DNA of 64,000 nt from Erinaceus europaeus (Eukaryota; Chordata; Mammalia; Eulipotyphla; Erinaceidae): positions 96,934,477 to 96,998,476 of the forward strand of contig NC_080170.1 in the NCBI RefSeq assembly GCF_950295315.1. Direction: 5' to 3'. Within the stretch, counting starts at the first letter, position 1. Every line of letters begins with the position of its first letter. Below the pieces are notes generated by a model. It did not search any database and was not told where the DNA came from. It was given only the letters and a program-made list of their open reading frames with translations. Shown here one piece after another: positions 44,823 through 57,074 of the stretch. Position numbers and translations under genes: made by a program.

Positions 44823-45438
44823 GTTTAGTATTTTTGAGAAGGCACAGAGTTGGTTTGGCTTTACTATTCTACTTGCTTTACCAGTGTGTATTAATACTGC
44901 CTCAGTATTTTCATCCATAAAATGATGAGAAAAATAGGGCCTACCACTCTGTTTAGGAGTATGAAATTAATTAGTGTATCAAAAAAATTTTTTGAATAGT
45001 GTTATAAATGTCACCTATTATCATTAGTTACAACTAAATTGAACTTATTTCGAAAGTACATTGTACTTTTTACACCTATTGCAAAGATATTGATTGCATG
45101 TGTTTGCAATTGTGGTCATCATCATCATCTAGCAAGTGTTAATCACTTATACCATCATTTAACTCTATAATTAGGAACTTTACATAGAAAAATACTATTT
45201 TTAATGTTATCATTAAACATGCCAGATTACGAATACTACAGTCTGTGTCATCAAATAAAATGGGAGACCTCCTTACAATAACCAATGATTTCTTTCCTAA
45301 GAAATACATACGTATCAAGTATATGCTTCTAATGGTCAATAATAGGAAAAGAAAAGTTCAAGAAATATTATTTTCTATAACATGTATTTTAGGAAACTTA
45401 ATAATGACTGGTCACAATGGACTAAATTCAAGTGGCAA
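44823..45438. other. unique DNA, nothing recognised
   Basis: AT-rich spacer. A (CAT)n patch (ATCATCATCATC) lies near 45118-45129. Confidence 0.45.
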
Positions 45439-45439
45439 T

Positions 45440-45680
45440 GAAAAGTTGCTTTGAGAACATGGACTGGAGTTGGTGTATTGCATCAAAGTAAAAAAAAATA
45501 AAAGATGCTGGAATGGTGGGGGAGGCTTCAGGTCCAGGAACATGATGGCAGAGGAGGATCTAGTGGGGGCTTAATTGTTATGTGGAAAACTGGGAAGTGT
45601 TACACAGGCACAAACTATTGTTTTTTACTATCAACTGAAACTCGTTAATGTCCCAATAAAGAAAGTTAAAAAAAAAAAAC
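45440..45680 (+). mobile_element. L1 3' UTR, 5'-truncated, short type
   Basis: 'ggtccaggaacatgatggca', 'ggatctagtgggggcttaat' and 'cgttaatgtcccaataaaga' plus poly-A. This matches the L1 end at 63660-63860. Confidence 0.85.
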
Positions 45681-45831
45681 CCAAAAACTAAAAACACCTC
45701 AGTTTGCAAAAAAAGAAAAGTTGATTTGTTCTTTTTTCCATTTTCTTTTCTTTCTCTTCCTCCTTTAAGAATGCACTTATTATTTATCTTCTACTCTTAA
45801 CTCCCTGTGTAGTTAGAATACCCTGGTTCCC

Positions 45832-46123
45832 GGAGTCCGGCGGTAGCGCAGTGGGCTTAGCACGTGGTGCAAAGTGCAAGCACTGGCATGAGGATCCGGC
45901 AAGAGGATCCCGGTTCAAGACCTCGGCTCCCCACCTGCAGGGGAGTTCCTTCACAGGCAGTGAAGCAGATCTGCAGGTGTCTATCTTTCTCTCCCCCTCT
46001 CTGTCTTCTCCTTTCCATTTCTCTCTGTCCTATCCAACAACAACGACATCAATAATAACGACAACAACGAAACAACAAGGACAATAAAAGGGAATAAATA
46101 AATATATAAAAAAAAGAAAAAAA
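45832..46123 (+). mobile_element. SINE type A
   Basis: Head 'gtccggcggtagcgcagtgg', core CCCCACCTGCAGGGGAG, (AAC/AAT)-rich tail 'ggacaataaaagggaataaa'. The 16-bp flanks GAATACCCT(G/A)GTTCCC (45816-45831 and 46124-46139) are its TSD. Confidence 0.96.
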
Positions 46124-46139
46124 GAATACCCTAGTTCCC

Positions 46140-46716
46140 TGAAACAATAAATCATCAGAATTTTTCAAGTTTTGTCCTTATTTTACATCTGCAGCTTGTT
46201 TTTTTTGCAAGAGTGCAAACTTTTCTGTTTTACTTTCATAATTATACTCTAAGCTGATTATTTAGAGACCCACAAAGTTATAGAAGGCTAGATGTACCGA
46301 TGTAACCTTTTAAAGTAATCTCAAGTCATAAAATTTCATGGAGTATTTCTTTTTGCATTAAATAGTAGGAGGTCTCTATATTTGACTTAATCAGAATAGG
46401 TTCTCAAAGATTATTTAATTTGAGAATTTTCTGTGACTTTGGGAAGCTTTTTATTTGTTTACTTAGTAAGGAAGCACTAAATGGTGTGGGGGAGTGATCG
46501 TCATAAATGTGCACGCGGTAGTTTGGGTAGTTTGTGAGCACCCTGCTACAAGAAAAAGGAAACTACTTTAATGTCCAACAAATTTAGACTTAATCAGGAA
46601 ATAGCAAAAGATAATTAAGGAACACTATTTGTAATCCAGAGATTGAAAAGATTTTTCCAAAGCCAAGAAAGAAAATGGAGATGTTCTTAAAACATTTTAT
46701 TCAAAAATACATTAAG
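46140..46716. other. unique DNA, nothing recognised
   Basis: No repeat or gene signature. A GGTGTGGGGGAGTG patch lies near 46482-46495. Confidence 0.45.
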
Positions 46717-46717
46717 G

Positions 46718-46878
46718 TAAGTGGTCAGGGAGGTGGCGCAGTGGATAATGTATTGGATTTTTAATCATGAGGTCCCGAGTTTGATCCCCAGCAGCACATG
46801 TAACAGAGTGATGTCTGGTTCTGGTTCTTTCTCTCTTCCTATCTCTCTCATGAATAAATAGATTCTTTGAAAAAAAAT
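46718..46878 (+). mobile_element. SINE type D
   Basis: 'aggtggcgcagtggataatg', 'catgaggtcccgagtttgat', 'gtgatgtctggttctggttc', then a TGAATAAATAGATTCTTTG tail. Confidence 0.93.
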
Positions 46879-46909
46879 ACAATAAGGTAAACAGCAGTTT
46901 AGAAAAAAA

Positions 46910-47028
46910 TTGCTGGGTGGGGGTAGATAGCATAATCATTATGCAAAGAGACTCTCATGCCTGAGGCTCTAAAGTCCCAGGTTCAATCCCCCACACCACC
47001 ATAAACCAGAGCTGAGCAGTGCTCTGGG
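46910..47028 (+). mobile_element. SINE type C
   Basis: Clean copy: 'tagatagcataatcattatg', 'ctctcatgcctgaggctcta', 'ccagagctgagcagtgctct'. Its A-rich end leads into the next microsatellite. Confidence 0.93.
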
Positions 47029-47219
<191 letters not shown>

Positions 47220-47279
47220 GCTATGCACTTGATAGATGAAAGACTAAATTACTGATAGTTACAAAAAGCTTAACACTGT

Positions 47280-47425
47280 GGCCTGGGGTAAATTACACAA
47301 CAGTAAAGCATAGGATTTGTATATATGAGTTCCCAAGTCAAATTCCCATCATCACATATTTAAGAATGAAACTCTAGTTCTTTTTCTATCTTGTTAATAA
47401 TATAAATAAATAAACAAACAAATAA
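47280..47425 (+). mobile_element. SINE type D, diverged
   Basis: 'gcctggggtaaattacacaa', 'atgagttcccaagtcaaatt', 'tgaaactctagttctttttc', then AATAAATAAACAAAC. Confidence 0.7.
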
Positions 47426-47436
47426 CCCTATCTTCA

Positions 47437-47632
47437 GGATGAGGCGGTTGGTCGTGTACCTGATTGAGCATATATGCTACCATGCACCAAGTTCCCACCT
47501 GAAGAGGGAAAAGCATCACAAGTAGAGAGCAGTGCTGCAGGTCTCTCTCCTTCCTTCTTTCTATATATCTCCCTTTTCCTCTCAGTTTCTCTTTGTCTCT
47601 AGCTAGTAAATAAACAAAGAAATAAAATTAAA
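47437..47632 (+). mobile_element. SINE type B
   Basis: 'gatgaggcggttggtcgtgt', 'acctgattgagcatatatgc', a shortened core missing the B box, CT body, then TAGTAAATAAACAAAG. Confidence 0.85.
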
Positions 47633-48338
47633 ATATTTAATAAATAATTAAACAACAACTGAAAAGGATATGGTAGAAAATTCAGTGAAAAAGTAAATCC
47701 AAGTGATAATAAACATATAAAAAGCATGTTCCTTCTTCAAAGCTCTAAGATACACATTAAGTGAAAAGATAATACCTAGTGAAGAAAATTTTTTTAATGG
47801 TAATCTCATATGTTATTGAGCAATTTTTGAAAAGTACATAACTATTAAATTTCTAAATGCATGTCTTTCATTCCAACGGTCCAATTCCTGGGATTTATCT
47901 TACAGAAATATAACCCGTCCTAGATAAAGATAGATACGCAAAGGGTTCATCATGGTTTAGTACTATTTATATAGATTTACAGATTAAATAATACATACAC
48001 ATCCTAGCAGTGGTATGCGTCATAATGTGTGTGTAAGCTGGTTGTTATTTGGTCTTCTTAGTTTGTGAGAAGTCTACGTTCACACCTTCAGGCCAGTTCT
48101 TGCTTGCTTGCTCTCTCAGGGCTTCCCTTCAACTGTAGCTGCACTACAAAAGAACTGCCCTCCCTTGTAGAGGTGAATGCCATTCTTTCACTTTTTTACC
48201 TCAAGTTTTATTAAGTTCTATGCAATTCTGTGCAAAGATTTTCTTCTCTAAAATTTGATAAAAATGAATATGAATGAAAGGGCAGACCAAGAGTTTCCTT
48301 AGAAAAGAAAATGGGAGGTGCATGGAGATGGAAGAGAA
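47633..48338. other. unique DNA, nothing recognised
   Basis: About 0.7 kb, AT-rich at the left and more even at 48050-48180. No feature is supported. Confidence 0.45.
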
Positions 48339-48349
48339 AAGTGGTAGCT

Positions 48350-48668
48350 GGGCCTGTTGGTAGCACAGTGAGTTAAGCACAAATGGCTTAAAGTGCAAGG
48401 ACCGGTTCAAAGATTCTTGTTGGAGCCCCCATCTCCCCACCTGCGGGGCGGGGGGGTCGCTTCACAAGCGGTGAAGCAGGTCTGCAGGTGTCTTTCTCTT
48501 CCCCTGTCTTCCCCTCTTCTCTCAATTTCTCTCTGTCCTATCCAGCAACAGCAATGGCAACAATAAAAATAATAACAAGGGCAACAAAACTGGAGAAAAT
48601 GGCCTCCAGGAGCAGTGGGTTTGTGGTGCAGGCACCGAGCCCCAGCAACAACCCTGGAGGGAAAAAAA
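48350..48668 (+). mobile_element. SINE type A (long form)
   Basis: 'ggtagcacagtgagttaagc', 'ctccccacctgcggggcggg', 'acaagggcaacaaaactgga', then 'ggcctccaggagcagtgggt'. AAGTGGTAGCT lies on both flanks (48339-48349 and about 48669-48679). Confidence 0.94.
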
Positions 48669-48940
48669 AAGTGGTAGCTATTGGAGCCTCCCTTAGGCGT
48701 AGAAGTTAAAGGAGTGGGAGAAGAGATGCAGGGGACAGTGTGTAAAATGTTACGATAAAGATAATGGGTTGTCAGAAAAGTCATGACTCATTTTTGCATA
48801 GAAAAACCGAAAAAAAATACGTGATGAGGTTTCCAACAACCTAATATAATAATTACACCTTGGGTAGTCATATTCTGGTCCTTTACCTCCATGTAGTCCC
48901 TAGTCACAAGCTCCTGTCTTGTTTATGCCCCTTTTTCTTT

Positions 48941-49910
48941 TTTTTCTTTCTTTTTTTTTTTTTATTTAAGAAAGGAGACATTAACAAAAACATAGGATGG
49001 GGGGTACAACTCCACACAATTCCCACCACCCAATCTCTAGATCCCGTCCCCTCCTCACTAGCTTTCCCATTCTCTATCCCTCTGGGAGCATGGACCCAGG
49101 GTCGTTGTGGGTTGCAGAAGGTGGAAGGTCTAGCTTCTGTAATTGCTTCCCCGCTGAAGATGGGCGTTGACTGGTCGGTCCATACTCCCAGTCTGCCTCT
49201 CTCTTTCCCTACTAGGGTGGGTCTCTGGGAAAGCAATTATCACAAATAATGTGATTTGTTATCACAAATAATGTGATGTTAACAATAACTATCCATTGTC
49301 TTCTTGAACCCTAAGACAGCAGAAACCTCACATTTCCACTTATAGAGCCTAAACTTCCCCCAGTCCTGGGACCCTAGGTTAGGGCCCACTTTTCTGCATG
49401 CTGCTCTCAATTCAAATAAAATAATATTGCAACCACGGACCGCACCCTAATCAACACAACACAACAAGTGCCACCCCAGCATGCTTCAGCTCAGACTGTG
49501 CCCAGAGAATTCAGGTGTGGAATGACAACCCTTCAGCTTCATCACTCGGGTGAGACCTTTCCTTTCATAGTATTCTCTAATTCCATCCCAGGTGGTTCAC
49601 TTCCTAACAAAGTCCCAAAACCTAGATATAGACCGGGTTCCAGGAGATAGAGCATATGTTCACAGGTATCCATAAACCAGGGCAAAATATATACCTGAAA
49701 GCAGTAGTACACTAGAGTTTGCAGTGAGTACCCCCCAACACTTTATCTCCGCTATTCCATCCTTTGGGTCCATGATTCTTCAACAATTTGTTTGGCTTTG
49801 TATGTTAACTCTCTTTTCAGCCCCCAGGTTCCAGATGCCATCAGGACGCCGGCCAGGCTTCCCTGGACTGAAGACCCCACCAATGCGTCCTGGAGCTCCG
49901 CTTCCCCAGG
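48941..49910. mobile_element. L1 3' UTR with internal inversion (twin priming)
   Basis: 48941-49234 is the L1 variant-2 3' end on the minus strand. 49235-49910 is the adjacent upstream 3' UTR on the plus strand. In consensus order the two pieces meet at GCTTCCCCA. A perfect 16-bp TSD (ATGCCCCTTTTTCTTT, 48925-48940 and 49911-49926) shows that both came in one insertion. This is the known twin-priming outcome. A 19-bp unit (TTATCACAAATAATGTGAT) is doubled beside the inversion point (49237-49255 and 49259-49277). Confidence 0.95.
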
Positions 49911-49984
49911 ATGCCCCTTTTTCTTTCTGTTTGACCTTAACAATTTTAAGTGCCCTAGGTTTTCTTTGTTCATTTAAGTTCTGT

Positions 49985-50332
49985 GTTGTTTGTTTGTTTG
50001 TTTGTTTGTTTTTTCCTCCAGGGTTATTGCTGGAACTCAGTGCCTGCACTACTAATCCATTGCTCCTGGAGGCTATTTTTTCCCCTTTGTTGCCCTTGTT
50101 GTTTATGTGGTAGTTATTATTGTTGTTGTTGTTGCTGCTGTCATTGTTGTCGGATAGGACAGAGAGAACTCAAGAGAGGAGGAGAAGACAGAGAGAGAGA
50201 AAGATAAGACACCTGCAGACCTGCTTCACCGCTTGTGAAGCAGGTCGGGAGCCAGGAACTCAAATATGGATCCCTGTGGGTCCTTGTGCTTTGTGCTGTG
50301 CACTTAACCCACTGCACTACACTCTGTTTTCT
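49985..50332 (-). mobile_element. SINE type A (long form), minus strand
   Basis: (GTTT)n and 'ctccagggttattgctggaa' at the left, 'cctgcagacctgcttcaccg' core, decayed head 'cccactgcactacactctgt' at the right. The CCCCTGCAGG half of the core has been lost. Confidence 0.92.
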
Positions 50333-50399
50333 TTGGCTCTGTCAGGCCTCTCCTATAATCTAACTCCTCTACCTTTGATATAATAGATTATCTAACTGA

Positions 50400-50672
50400 A
50401 TATCGTAACTAATGAGGTGAAGGACAGCCAGCTGGTTTTGCTCATATGTAGAATACAAACAATTGAAACACATGAATTTGCAGGGGAAAAAAAAAAGGAA
50501 GTAGCCAGTTGGTCTTTCAGACTGAGGATTAGCATGGTTAGATAGTTATTGTTAGGAATGGCTCGGGGTGAGAGACACAGAACTTTGGTAGTGGGTGTTC
50601 TGTAGAGCTATATCCCTACAATTTCATAATTTTGTAAATTATTGTTAAACCACTTATAAAATTAGAAAAAAA
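50400..50672 (+). mobile_element. old L1-like 3' UTR copy
   Basis: 'gctcatatgtagaatacaaa', 'tttcagactgaggattagca', 'ggtgagagacacagaacttt' and 'caatttcataattttgtaaa' parallel the copies at 19340, 20265 and 27300. Confidence 0.6.
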
Positions 50673-50689
50673 TAAATGACTCTTACATT

Positions 50690-53235
50690 ATCCTAAATTC
50701 CTTTATCTTCTTCCTCTGCTGTTTCCCCCACCCTCACCCCCAAGAGAGGAAAAAAAAAGCAAAAAAACTTATGTTAACACTATACTATGCCTCCTTTACT
50801 CTAGTTACTGAACACCAAAGAGAAAAGCAGTTTCAAGTCTCAGCAGGTTTCTCATTACTGTGTTTATTTGTACTTGTCCAATTCATTCTTCCATTTCCGC
50901 CAGTGATTATTTCAGATTCCAATCTCTTTTCTTAAATTCCCTAATCTACTTCCACAAATTCTTTTTCCACAGACCTTATTTCCAATTGCACTGATACTAT
51001 TGAAATCTTTAGATAAGACCTATCTCGACTTCCATGTTGCAAATCTACAGATCTGTTTATATACAAACTGAACCTTATTTTCTTTTCCCCAAGGCCTAAG
51101 AATTTAATGACGCCCCACCTATTTAAAACCAATAGCCCATGTCCTCCTGATTCTGCTGGCACCTTGCTTTACTAGGGATTATTTTACCTCTTACCGCCAT
51201 GTTTTCAACCACCTCCTCCTAACTTGTTCTTCTCTATAAGCCTATAACATGTTCAAGTCTTCCCCATTGTAAACAAACAAATCATTTAACTATAACATAA
51301 GTAATAAGAATTTCTTCCTACTGCAGTCCAGAATAAACTCTCATTAAAATACTAATGACTTCATTACCACCTTATGCGTAGGTAAATATTATTCCTTATG
51401 ATACTAGACTTTTCTGTAGCAAACAGTATTGATGATTAGTTGTCCTTTTTTTCCTAGAAACTCATAAACTTTGTACATTGTAGAATTCCTTGAGTTTCCA
51501 TCCTCCAGTTTAAATTTCTAATGCTCTAAAACCAATTCCACTCTGTTTTCTCCTTTGGATATTTCCTGCCTTAATCACTAAAAAATGTCCAAATACTGTG
51601 TTGTTCATCCATAGTTCACATTCCAAATTCTTTCACTAGGATACCTCAACCTACATGTACTCATTTTTTTTTACATGTACTAATTTAACTACAAACAATA
51701 TAAAAGTGATTTCTGAATCGACATTTCTAGTTTAAAACTTCCTTTGAGTTTTGACCTTGTTACCAGACTTTTCCACATGAATGGTTAAAAGCCCTCTCTG
51801 AAATGAAAATGTCCCAACCTCATACTATTATCTTTCATACTAAAACTACTTCTCTACGGTCTTTCACACAATTTAAAGATACTTCACTTTTCCCACAATA
51901 AATAGTTATTTTAAGTACTCCCTAGCCTTTATCTGTTTGATTCAATAAATACCTTACTAATTTAACCACCAAAATATTTCTCAGGTATATAGACTCCTCA
52001 TTCTTCTCCTATTAGTGTTGAAATTCTGGATATATGTTATTTTTACAATTAATTATAACAGTAGTAACCTATTGACTCCAAGTTAATCAAGTCAAATACA
52101 TTCTCCATATGGCAATGTCTGCATACAGTCCTTCTATGTCTTGTCATTACTTAATTTACATAAGAGAAGAAGAATCAAGATTCCCAATATGTGACAAAAT
52201 TCTGCCTATTTTAAGATTTTAACCAATCTTCACTGATTATTCCTCATCTCAATATCAAATCCACCTTATTTGACAATTTCTTGCTCATCAATTAATTGTA
52301 GAAGCCCTTTCTACAATGTTCCTTCATCTTCTTAAATTCAACACAAATATTCAATAATTATACTTACTCTGTTGTACTTATTTTATCAATGAACAAACTT
52401 TATTTAAAAGCAAGATTCACAGCTTTCCATTACCTAGAATGATGCAAATAGACACTAGGTTAATTTTTTCAGAGAATGAATGAATAAATACATTCTTCCA
52501 AGAACATGTACAGATATACCAGGTCTAATCTAAAAACACCTCCATAAATATCTTTTCCAAAACCCTGTGTATTTTTAAGAAGATATGCCATTTCCTATTA
52601 ATGATAATAAAGCTTAATTTTAATAAATTCATGTTGAACATTTATGTTTTTCCCCCCACAAAAATTTCTTGTCATAATATCTAGCAATATAAAATCAGTG
52701 ATAACAGAAATTTTAAGTAAAAGTGCATACTAAAGATATACAGTCTATAAGTTTATTATGGCCTATGTAAACTCTCCATCCAGCTCCTTACTCTGAATAA
52801 CATTTCTGATTTTTAATTTATCTTGTTAAAGTTCCCTGCCTTATAGTTTTATGATATAGTGTTATAGAGGGAGAAAATGAGAATCAAGAATCATAAGCAA
52901 TTTATGAATAATATCTCCAAAATAATACATATGTTACATATAAATATAAGATAATATATATGTAATACTCTGATGTTGAGCCAGTAAAAGTAGAAACTGA
53001 ACAGTCCATTTTTATTACAAGTCAAAATGTATTTTATCATATAGAACAAAGTCCTCATTAGCCCAAGTAAGTCCTTTAAGGAACATATAACAATTGGTGG
53101 GGTAGAGTATAAATTAAACTATGTATTTTGAGTGATATCAAATTTTTAAGTTAATTTGTTTTCATCATCTATATTCTACATTTGAGCAAAACTAGATACC
53201 GTGGTATATAAAGATACAGAATTAACTTTTTAATT
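50690..53235. other. longest repeat-poor block
   Basis: About 2.5 kb with no recognised transposon, RNA or coding frame. The plus strand is rich in C and T at 50690-52400, which is unusual for this window. The longest open frames are about 70 codons and unremarkable. Confidence 0.5.
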
Positions 53236-53237
53236 TT

Positions 53238-53456
53238 TTATTATATAATTTTATTTATTTATTTATTTATTTATTGAATACAGACAGAAATTGAGAGGGT
53301 GAGAGGAGATAGAGAGGAAGAGAGACAGAAAGAAACACCCACAGCTCTGCTTCACCACTCACAAAGCTTTCCCCCTACAAGGGGACGGAGGGCTTGAACC
53401 TGGATCCTTACTCTTTGTAACAAGTGCTGTCAACCAGGTGCACCATCACCTGGCCC
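53238..53456 (-). mobile_element. SINE type B, minus strand
   Basis: (TTTA)n tail, 'cagctctgcttcaccactca', 'ccccctacaaggggacggag', 'aggtgcaccatcacctggcc'. Flanking ACAGAAT(T/G)AACTTTT copies are the TSD. Confidence 0.93.
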
Positions 53457-53607
53457 ACAGAATGAACTTTTACAGGAACATAGCTCAAAAAAAAAAAAAA
53501 TTCTCCTGTTTATCCCTTTAAAATTCAATAGCACTCACTGATTCATGTAGAAAACATAATAAAATAACAATAAAAGGGAAAGTAAATTAAATTTTAAAAC
53601 ATACATG

Positions 53608-53845
53608 GGAGCTGGGTGGTGGCGCAACGGGTTAAGCGCACATGGCGGAAGCACACCTACCTGCATCAGCCCCCCGGGTCCCCACCTGCAGGGGGTTCAC
53701 TTCAAAGCAGGTCTGCAGGTGTCTATCTTTCTCTCCCTGTCTCTGTCTTCCCCTCCTCTCTTGATTTCTCTCTGTCCTATCCAACAACAATGACAGCAAT
53801 AACAACAATAATAACAACAAGGGCAACAAAAGGGGGAAAAAAACA
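53608..53845 (+). mobile_element. SINE type A
   Basis: 'ctgggtggtggcgcaacggg', 'ttaagcgcacatggcggaag', core 'gtccccacctgcagggggtt', 'acaagggcaacaaaaggggg'. A small deletion removes part of the second half of the head. Confidence 0.94.
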
Positions 53846-53938
53846 TAGTCATTAAATTCAACTTAAATTATTGGTCAGTATTCCTTCTGCCATTTTAAAA
53901 TTAAAAATGTAAATTGATAGAGTTTAAGAAATTTCTTT

Positions 53939-54077
53939 AGGGCAGGGGAAGATATCATAATGGTTATGCAAAAGATTTTCATGCCTGAGGCTCTGAAGTG
54001 CCAAATTCAATTCTCCACATCACCAAAAACCAAAATTGTACAGTGCTCTAGTAAAAAAGAAAAAAAAAAAAAAGAAG
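53939..54077 (+). mobile_element. SINE type C
   Basis: 'agatatcataatggttatgc', 'tcatgcctgaggctctgaag', 'tgtacagtgctctagtaaaa' and poly-A. Confidence 0.9.
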
Positions 54078-54160
54078 TTTAAAATTAAGAGCATTCTAAG
54101 GTTTAAGGATTTTTTTTTTTTCAATCTAGCCAGGTAACATTTAGAACATTCTGGATCTTG

Positions 54161-54252
54161 TTCCAGGAATGGAGATCTTTAACAGAAGACTGGGGGGGGG
54201 GGCATTTTTTTTCCAGGAGTGGGGGTATTTAATAAAAGATCAGGGGGCATTT
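54161..54252. repeat. ~45-bp imperfect tandem repeat
   Basis: TTCCAGGA(A/G)TGG..., ending GGGGGCATTT, occurs at 54161-54206 and again at 54211-54252. The units differ mainly in the length of the G-run. Confidence 0.75.
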
Positions 54253-54778
54253 AGTGCTTTGAACTTTCAGTGACATTTAGAATCTCCCACAGAAGCAAGT
54301 GAGATAGAGACTTTTATGTTTCTCAGAAGGCTTTATGATGTCATAGGAGAAGAGCTCAACAAACCCAGACTTCCCTGTATCTTTAAGTACATGATACTTT
54401 TGTCAGTTAAAATCTTCAATTCAACAACCACTAATTTGCTTTCTACATTTGTCCTTCCAAGTAGGCTCCACTATCAGTAGGATACTTATTTTCTTTCTCT
54501 TCTCTACAATAACTTTCTAAATAATCTTATCAGAGCTGGCCTTTTATAATGCAAAACTAAGCAGGCAGAGTTGCTAGGAGGAAGCTAAATTACAATCGAG
54601 TCAGAGTAAAGGATAGGGTTTCCTCATGTATTTCTAAACTTATAAAACCCCATTTATTGCTGAGACAAATTTAACATTTTCTTCTAAGAGTTTTCTCTGA
54701 TGACTACAATTTGGAATTTATACTTTCATCCTGCAACTTTGCTGATTCAGCTGGAAAACTATTGTGTCTTTGATCTTT
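54253..54778. other. unique DNA, nothing recognised
   Basis: About 0.5 kb with no repeat or coding feature. Confidence 0.45.
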
Positions 54779-54779
54779 T

Positions 54780-55660
54780 AAAAATTTTTATGGGGGGATT
54801 AATGATTTACAGTCAACAGTAAATATAGTTGTTAGTACATATGTGAATTTCTTCAGTTTTCTGCAAAACACTCCAACTCACCTACCTAGGCCCTCCTCCA
54901 CCATCTTGCACCTGAATCTGAATCCGCCCACACATACATATCCTCCTGAGTCCTTTGCTTTAGTGTAATACACCAAATCCAGTCCAAGTTCTGCTTTGTT
55001 TTTCCTTCTGTTCTTATTTCTCAACTTCTGCTCATGAGTGAGTTCATCTCCTATTTGTCTTCTCTTTCTGACTTATCTGACTTGACATGTTTCCTTCAAG
55101 CTCCATCCAAGATGAGGTGAAGAAAGTGAATTCATCATCTTTTTAATATTTTTTATTTATTTTTTATTATTGAAGACAGAGAAATTGAGAGGGAAGGAGG
55201 AGACAGAACAGGAGAGATACACCTGCAGCTCTGCTTCACCACTTATGAAGCTTTCCCCCTGCAGGTGGGGACCAGGGGCTTGAACTTAACATCCCTATGC
55301 ACTGTAATGTGTGCTCTTAACAGGGTGCACCACCGCCTGGCCCCAATTCAACATTTTAAAAAGCTGAGTACTATTCCATTATGTACATATATCACAACTT
55401 TCTCAGCCACTCATCTGTTGTTGGACACCTGGGTTGCTTCCAGGTTTTGGCTATTTCAAATTGCGTTAATTGTAAACATAGGTATACACACATCCTTTTG
55501 GATGGTTATGTTTGGTTCCTTAGGATATATCCCCAGGAGAGGAATTGCAGTCATAAGATAGGTCCATTTCCAGCCTCTGAGTGCTCTCCAGACTGCTCTT
55601 CACAGGGGTCGAACCAATATACATTCCCACCAGCAGTGCACCCATAACCTCTGTCTCTGG
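54780..55660 (-). mobile_element. L1 ORF2 3' end and 3' UTR, minus strand
   Basis: The 3' UTR of the short type is at 54783-55120. The C-terminal coding text ('actattccattatgtacata', 'catctgttgttggacacctg', 'cctaggatatatccccagga'-like) is at 55360-55660 on the minus strand. A type B SINE splits the two. No frame is intact. Confidence 0.9.
55142..55346 (-). mobile_element. SINE type B, minus strand, inside L1
   Basis: 'tttttatttattttttatta', 'cagctctgcttcaccactta', 'cccctgcaggtggggaccag', 'gggtgcaccaccgcctggcc'. Confidence 0.93.
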
Positions 55661-55736
55661 TTAATGGTAATATAATAAATATAAAACAAAAATAAAAGGA
55701 TTAAAATAGTGGTAACTTAAAAAAAAAAAAAAAAGG

Positions 55737-56020
55737 ATCCAGGAGGTTGGACAGTAGCACACCAGGTTAAGCATACATATTACAAAGTGCAAAGACCCAC
55801 ACAAGGATCCTGGTTGGAGCCCCCATCTCCCCATGTGCAGGAGTGAAGCAAGTCTTCAGGTGTCTGTCTTTTCCCCTCTCTATCTTCCCCTTCTCTCTCA
55901 ACTTTTCTCTCTCCTATCCAATAAAAAACAAAATGGAAAAAATTGGCCTCCAGGAGCAGTGGATTTGTAGTGCAGGTACCAAGCCCCATCGATAAACCTT
56001 GAGGCAAAAAACAAAACAAA
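55737..56020 (+). mobile_element. SINE type A (long form)
   Basis: 'gaggttggacagtagcacac', 'aaggatcctggttggagccc', 'ctctctcctatccaataaaa', distal 'ggcctccaggagcagtggat', then an (AAAAC)n end. Confidence 0.92.
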
Positions 56021-57060
56021 AAAATATTATGATTATTTTAAATTACAGTATATTGCAATGTACTGATTTTAGTGGTTTCTATATGATAGATTTCAGTTCC
56101 AAAGTATCTTTAGTGCTACTTTACAGAACTGAAACCTCTCTGTAAAAGATAGTGATGCTTTTAAATTGAACAGGGAAAAATAAATGGTTTTTAGTAAGTG
56201 TTTCTGAACTTATAAAGCCTCAGAAAGTGTGTGGATACTCTCTCCTGAAGTGTCATTGTTTCTAGAAAAGGAATCCTTTTAGAAAATGGCACTCTAGTTC
56301 TTATGATAAGCCCTGCTGCCTGAGGGGGAAAAACACCTCATGTCTCACTTAGTAATTCCATTGCTTCTTCCTTTTTCCTGTAAATGAAGAGTTAGGAACA
56401 CATTCATTCACAAAAAAGGAATAGAAATACTATCCCATGGGAAAGAGTCATTTATAGAACTGTCTAAAAATAGTTGGCCGGTCACATGATATTTTGCTCT
56501 ATGATTTGAGTAACCACTGGGTTTGTACAGTATCTTTGGATATGTGTTTATTTTTAAAGCAGGAGTCATTTTGAAGAACTAAGAATGAGCTTGCCAAAGA
56601 GATGAATTGTTATATAGCTAATTTCTTTGTATCTAATTCAAACCATCTTCCCCAAGCAGAACTTATAGATATCTGTGAGACTTAAAAAAAAAAAAAAAAA
56701 AAAGCAATAATCTATTTAGGATTCCTTACCAATAACATTATCTTCATAATATAGTCTTATAAGTTATAGCCTTTTAATTTCGTATATAATTTTATGACTG
56801 AATGGATAGGTCATAAAAATAAGTTTGCAAGGAGACATTGCAAGAGAAATCCTGGTCATATAGCTTATCAGGCACAATTGAATAGAAAACTGATCATTCT
56901 TGGATTCTGCTGATTTGAGACATGGATTCATTTTCTTTCTTGTTTTCTCCTCCTCCACCTCCTCCTTCTTTCTTTCCTTTCTTTTATTTTCCTAAGACAG
57001 CAGGAAATGAACCTAGGACTTCATACATGCACAGTGTTACTACTAAGTGGCCTCAACCTT
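56021..57060. other. unique DNA, nothing recognised
   Basis: About 1 kb. An A-run lies at 56684-56703 and a CT-rich patch at 56932-56985. No gene is supported. Confidence 0.45.
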
Positions 57061-57074
57061 TGCTGACCACTTTT

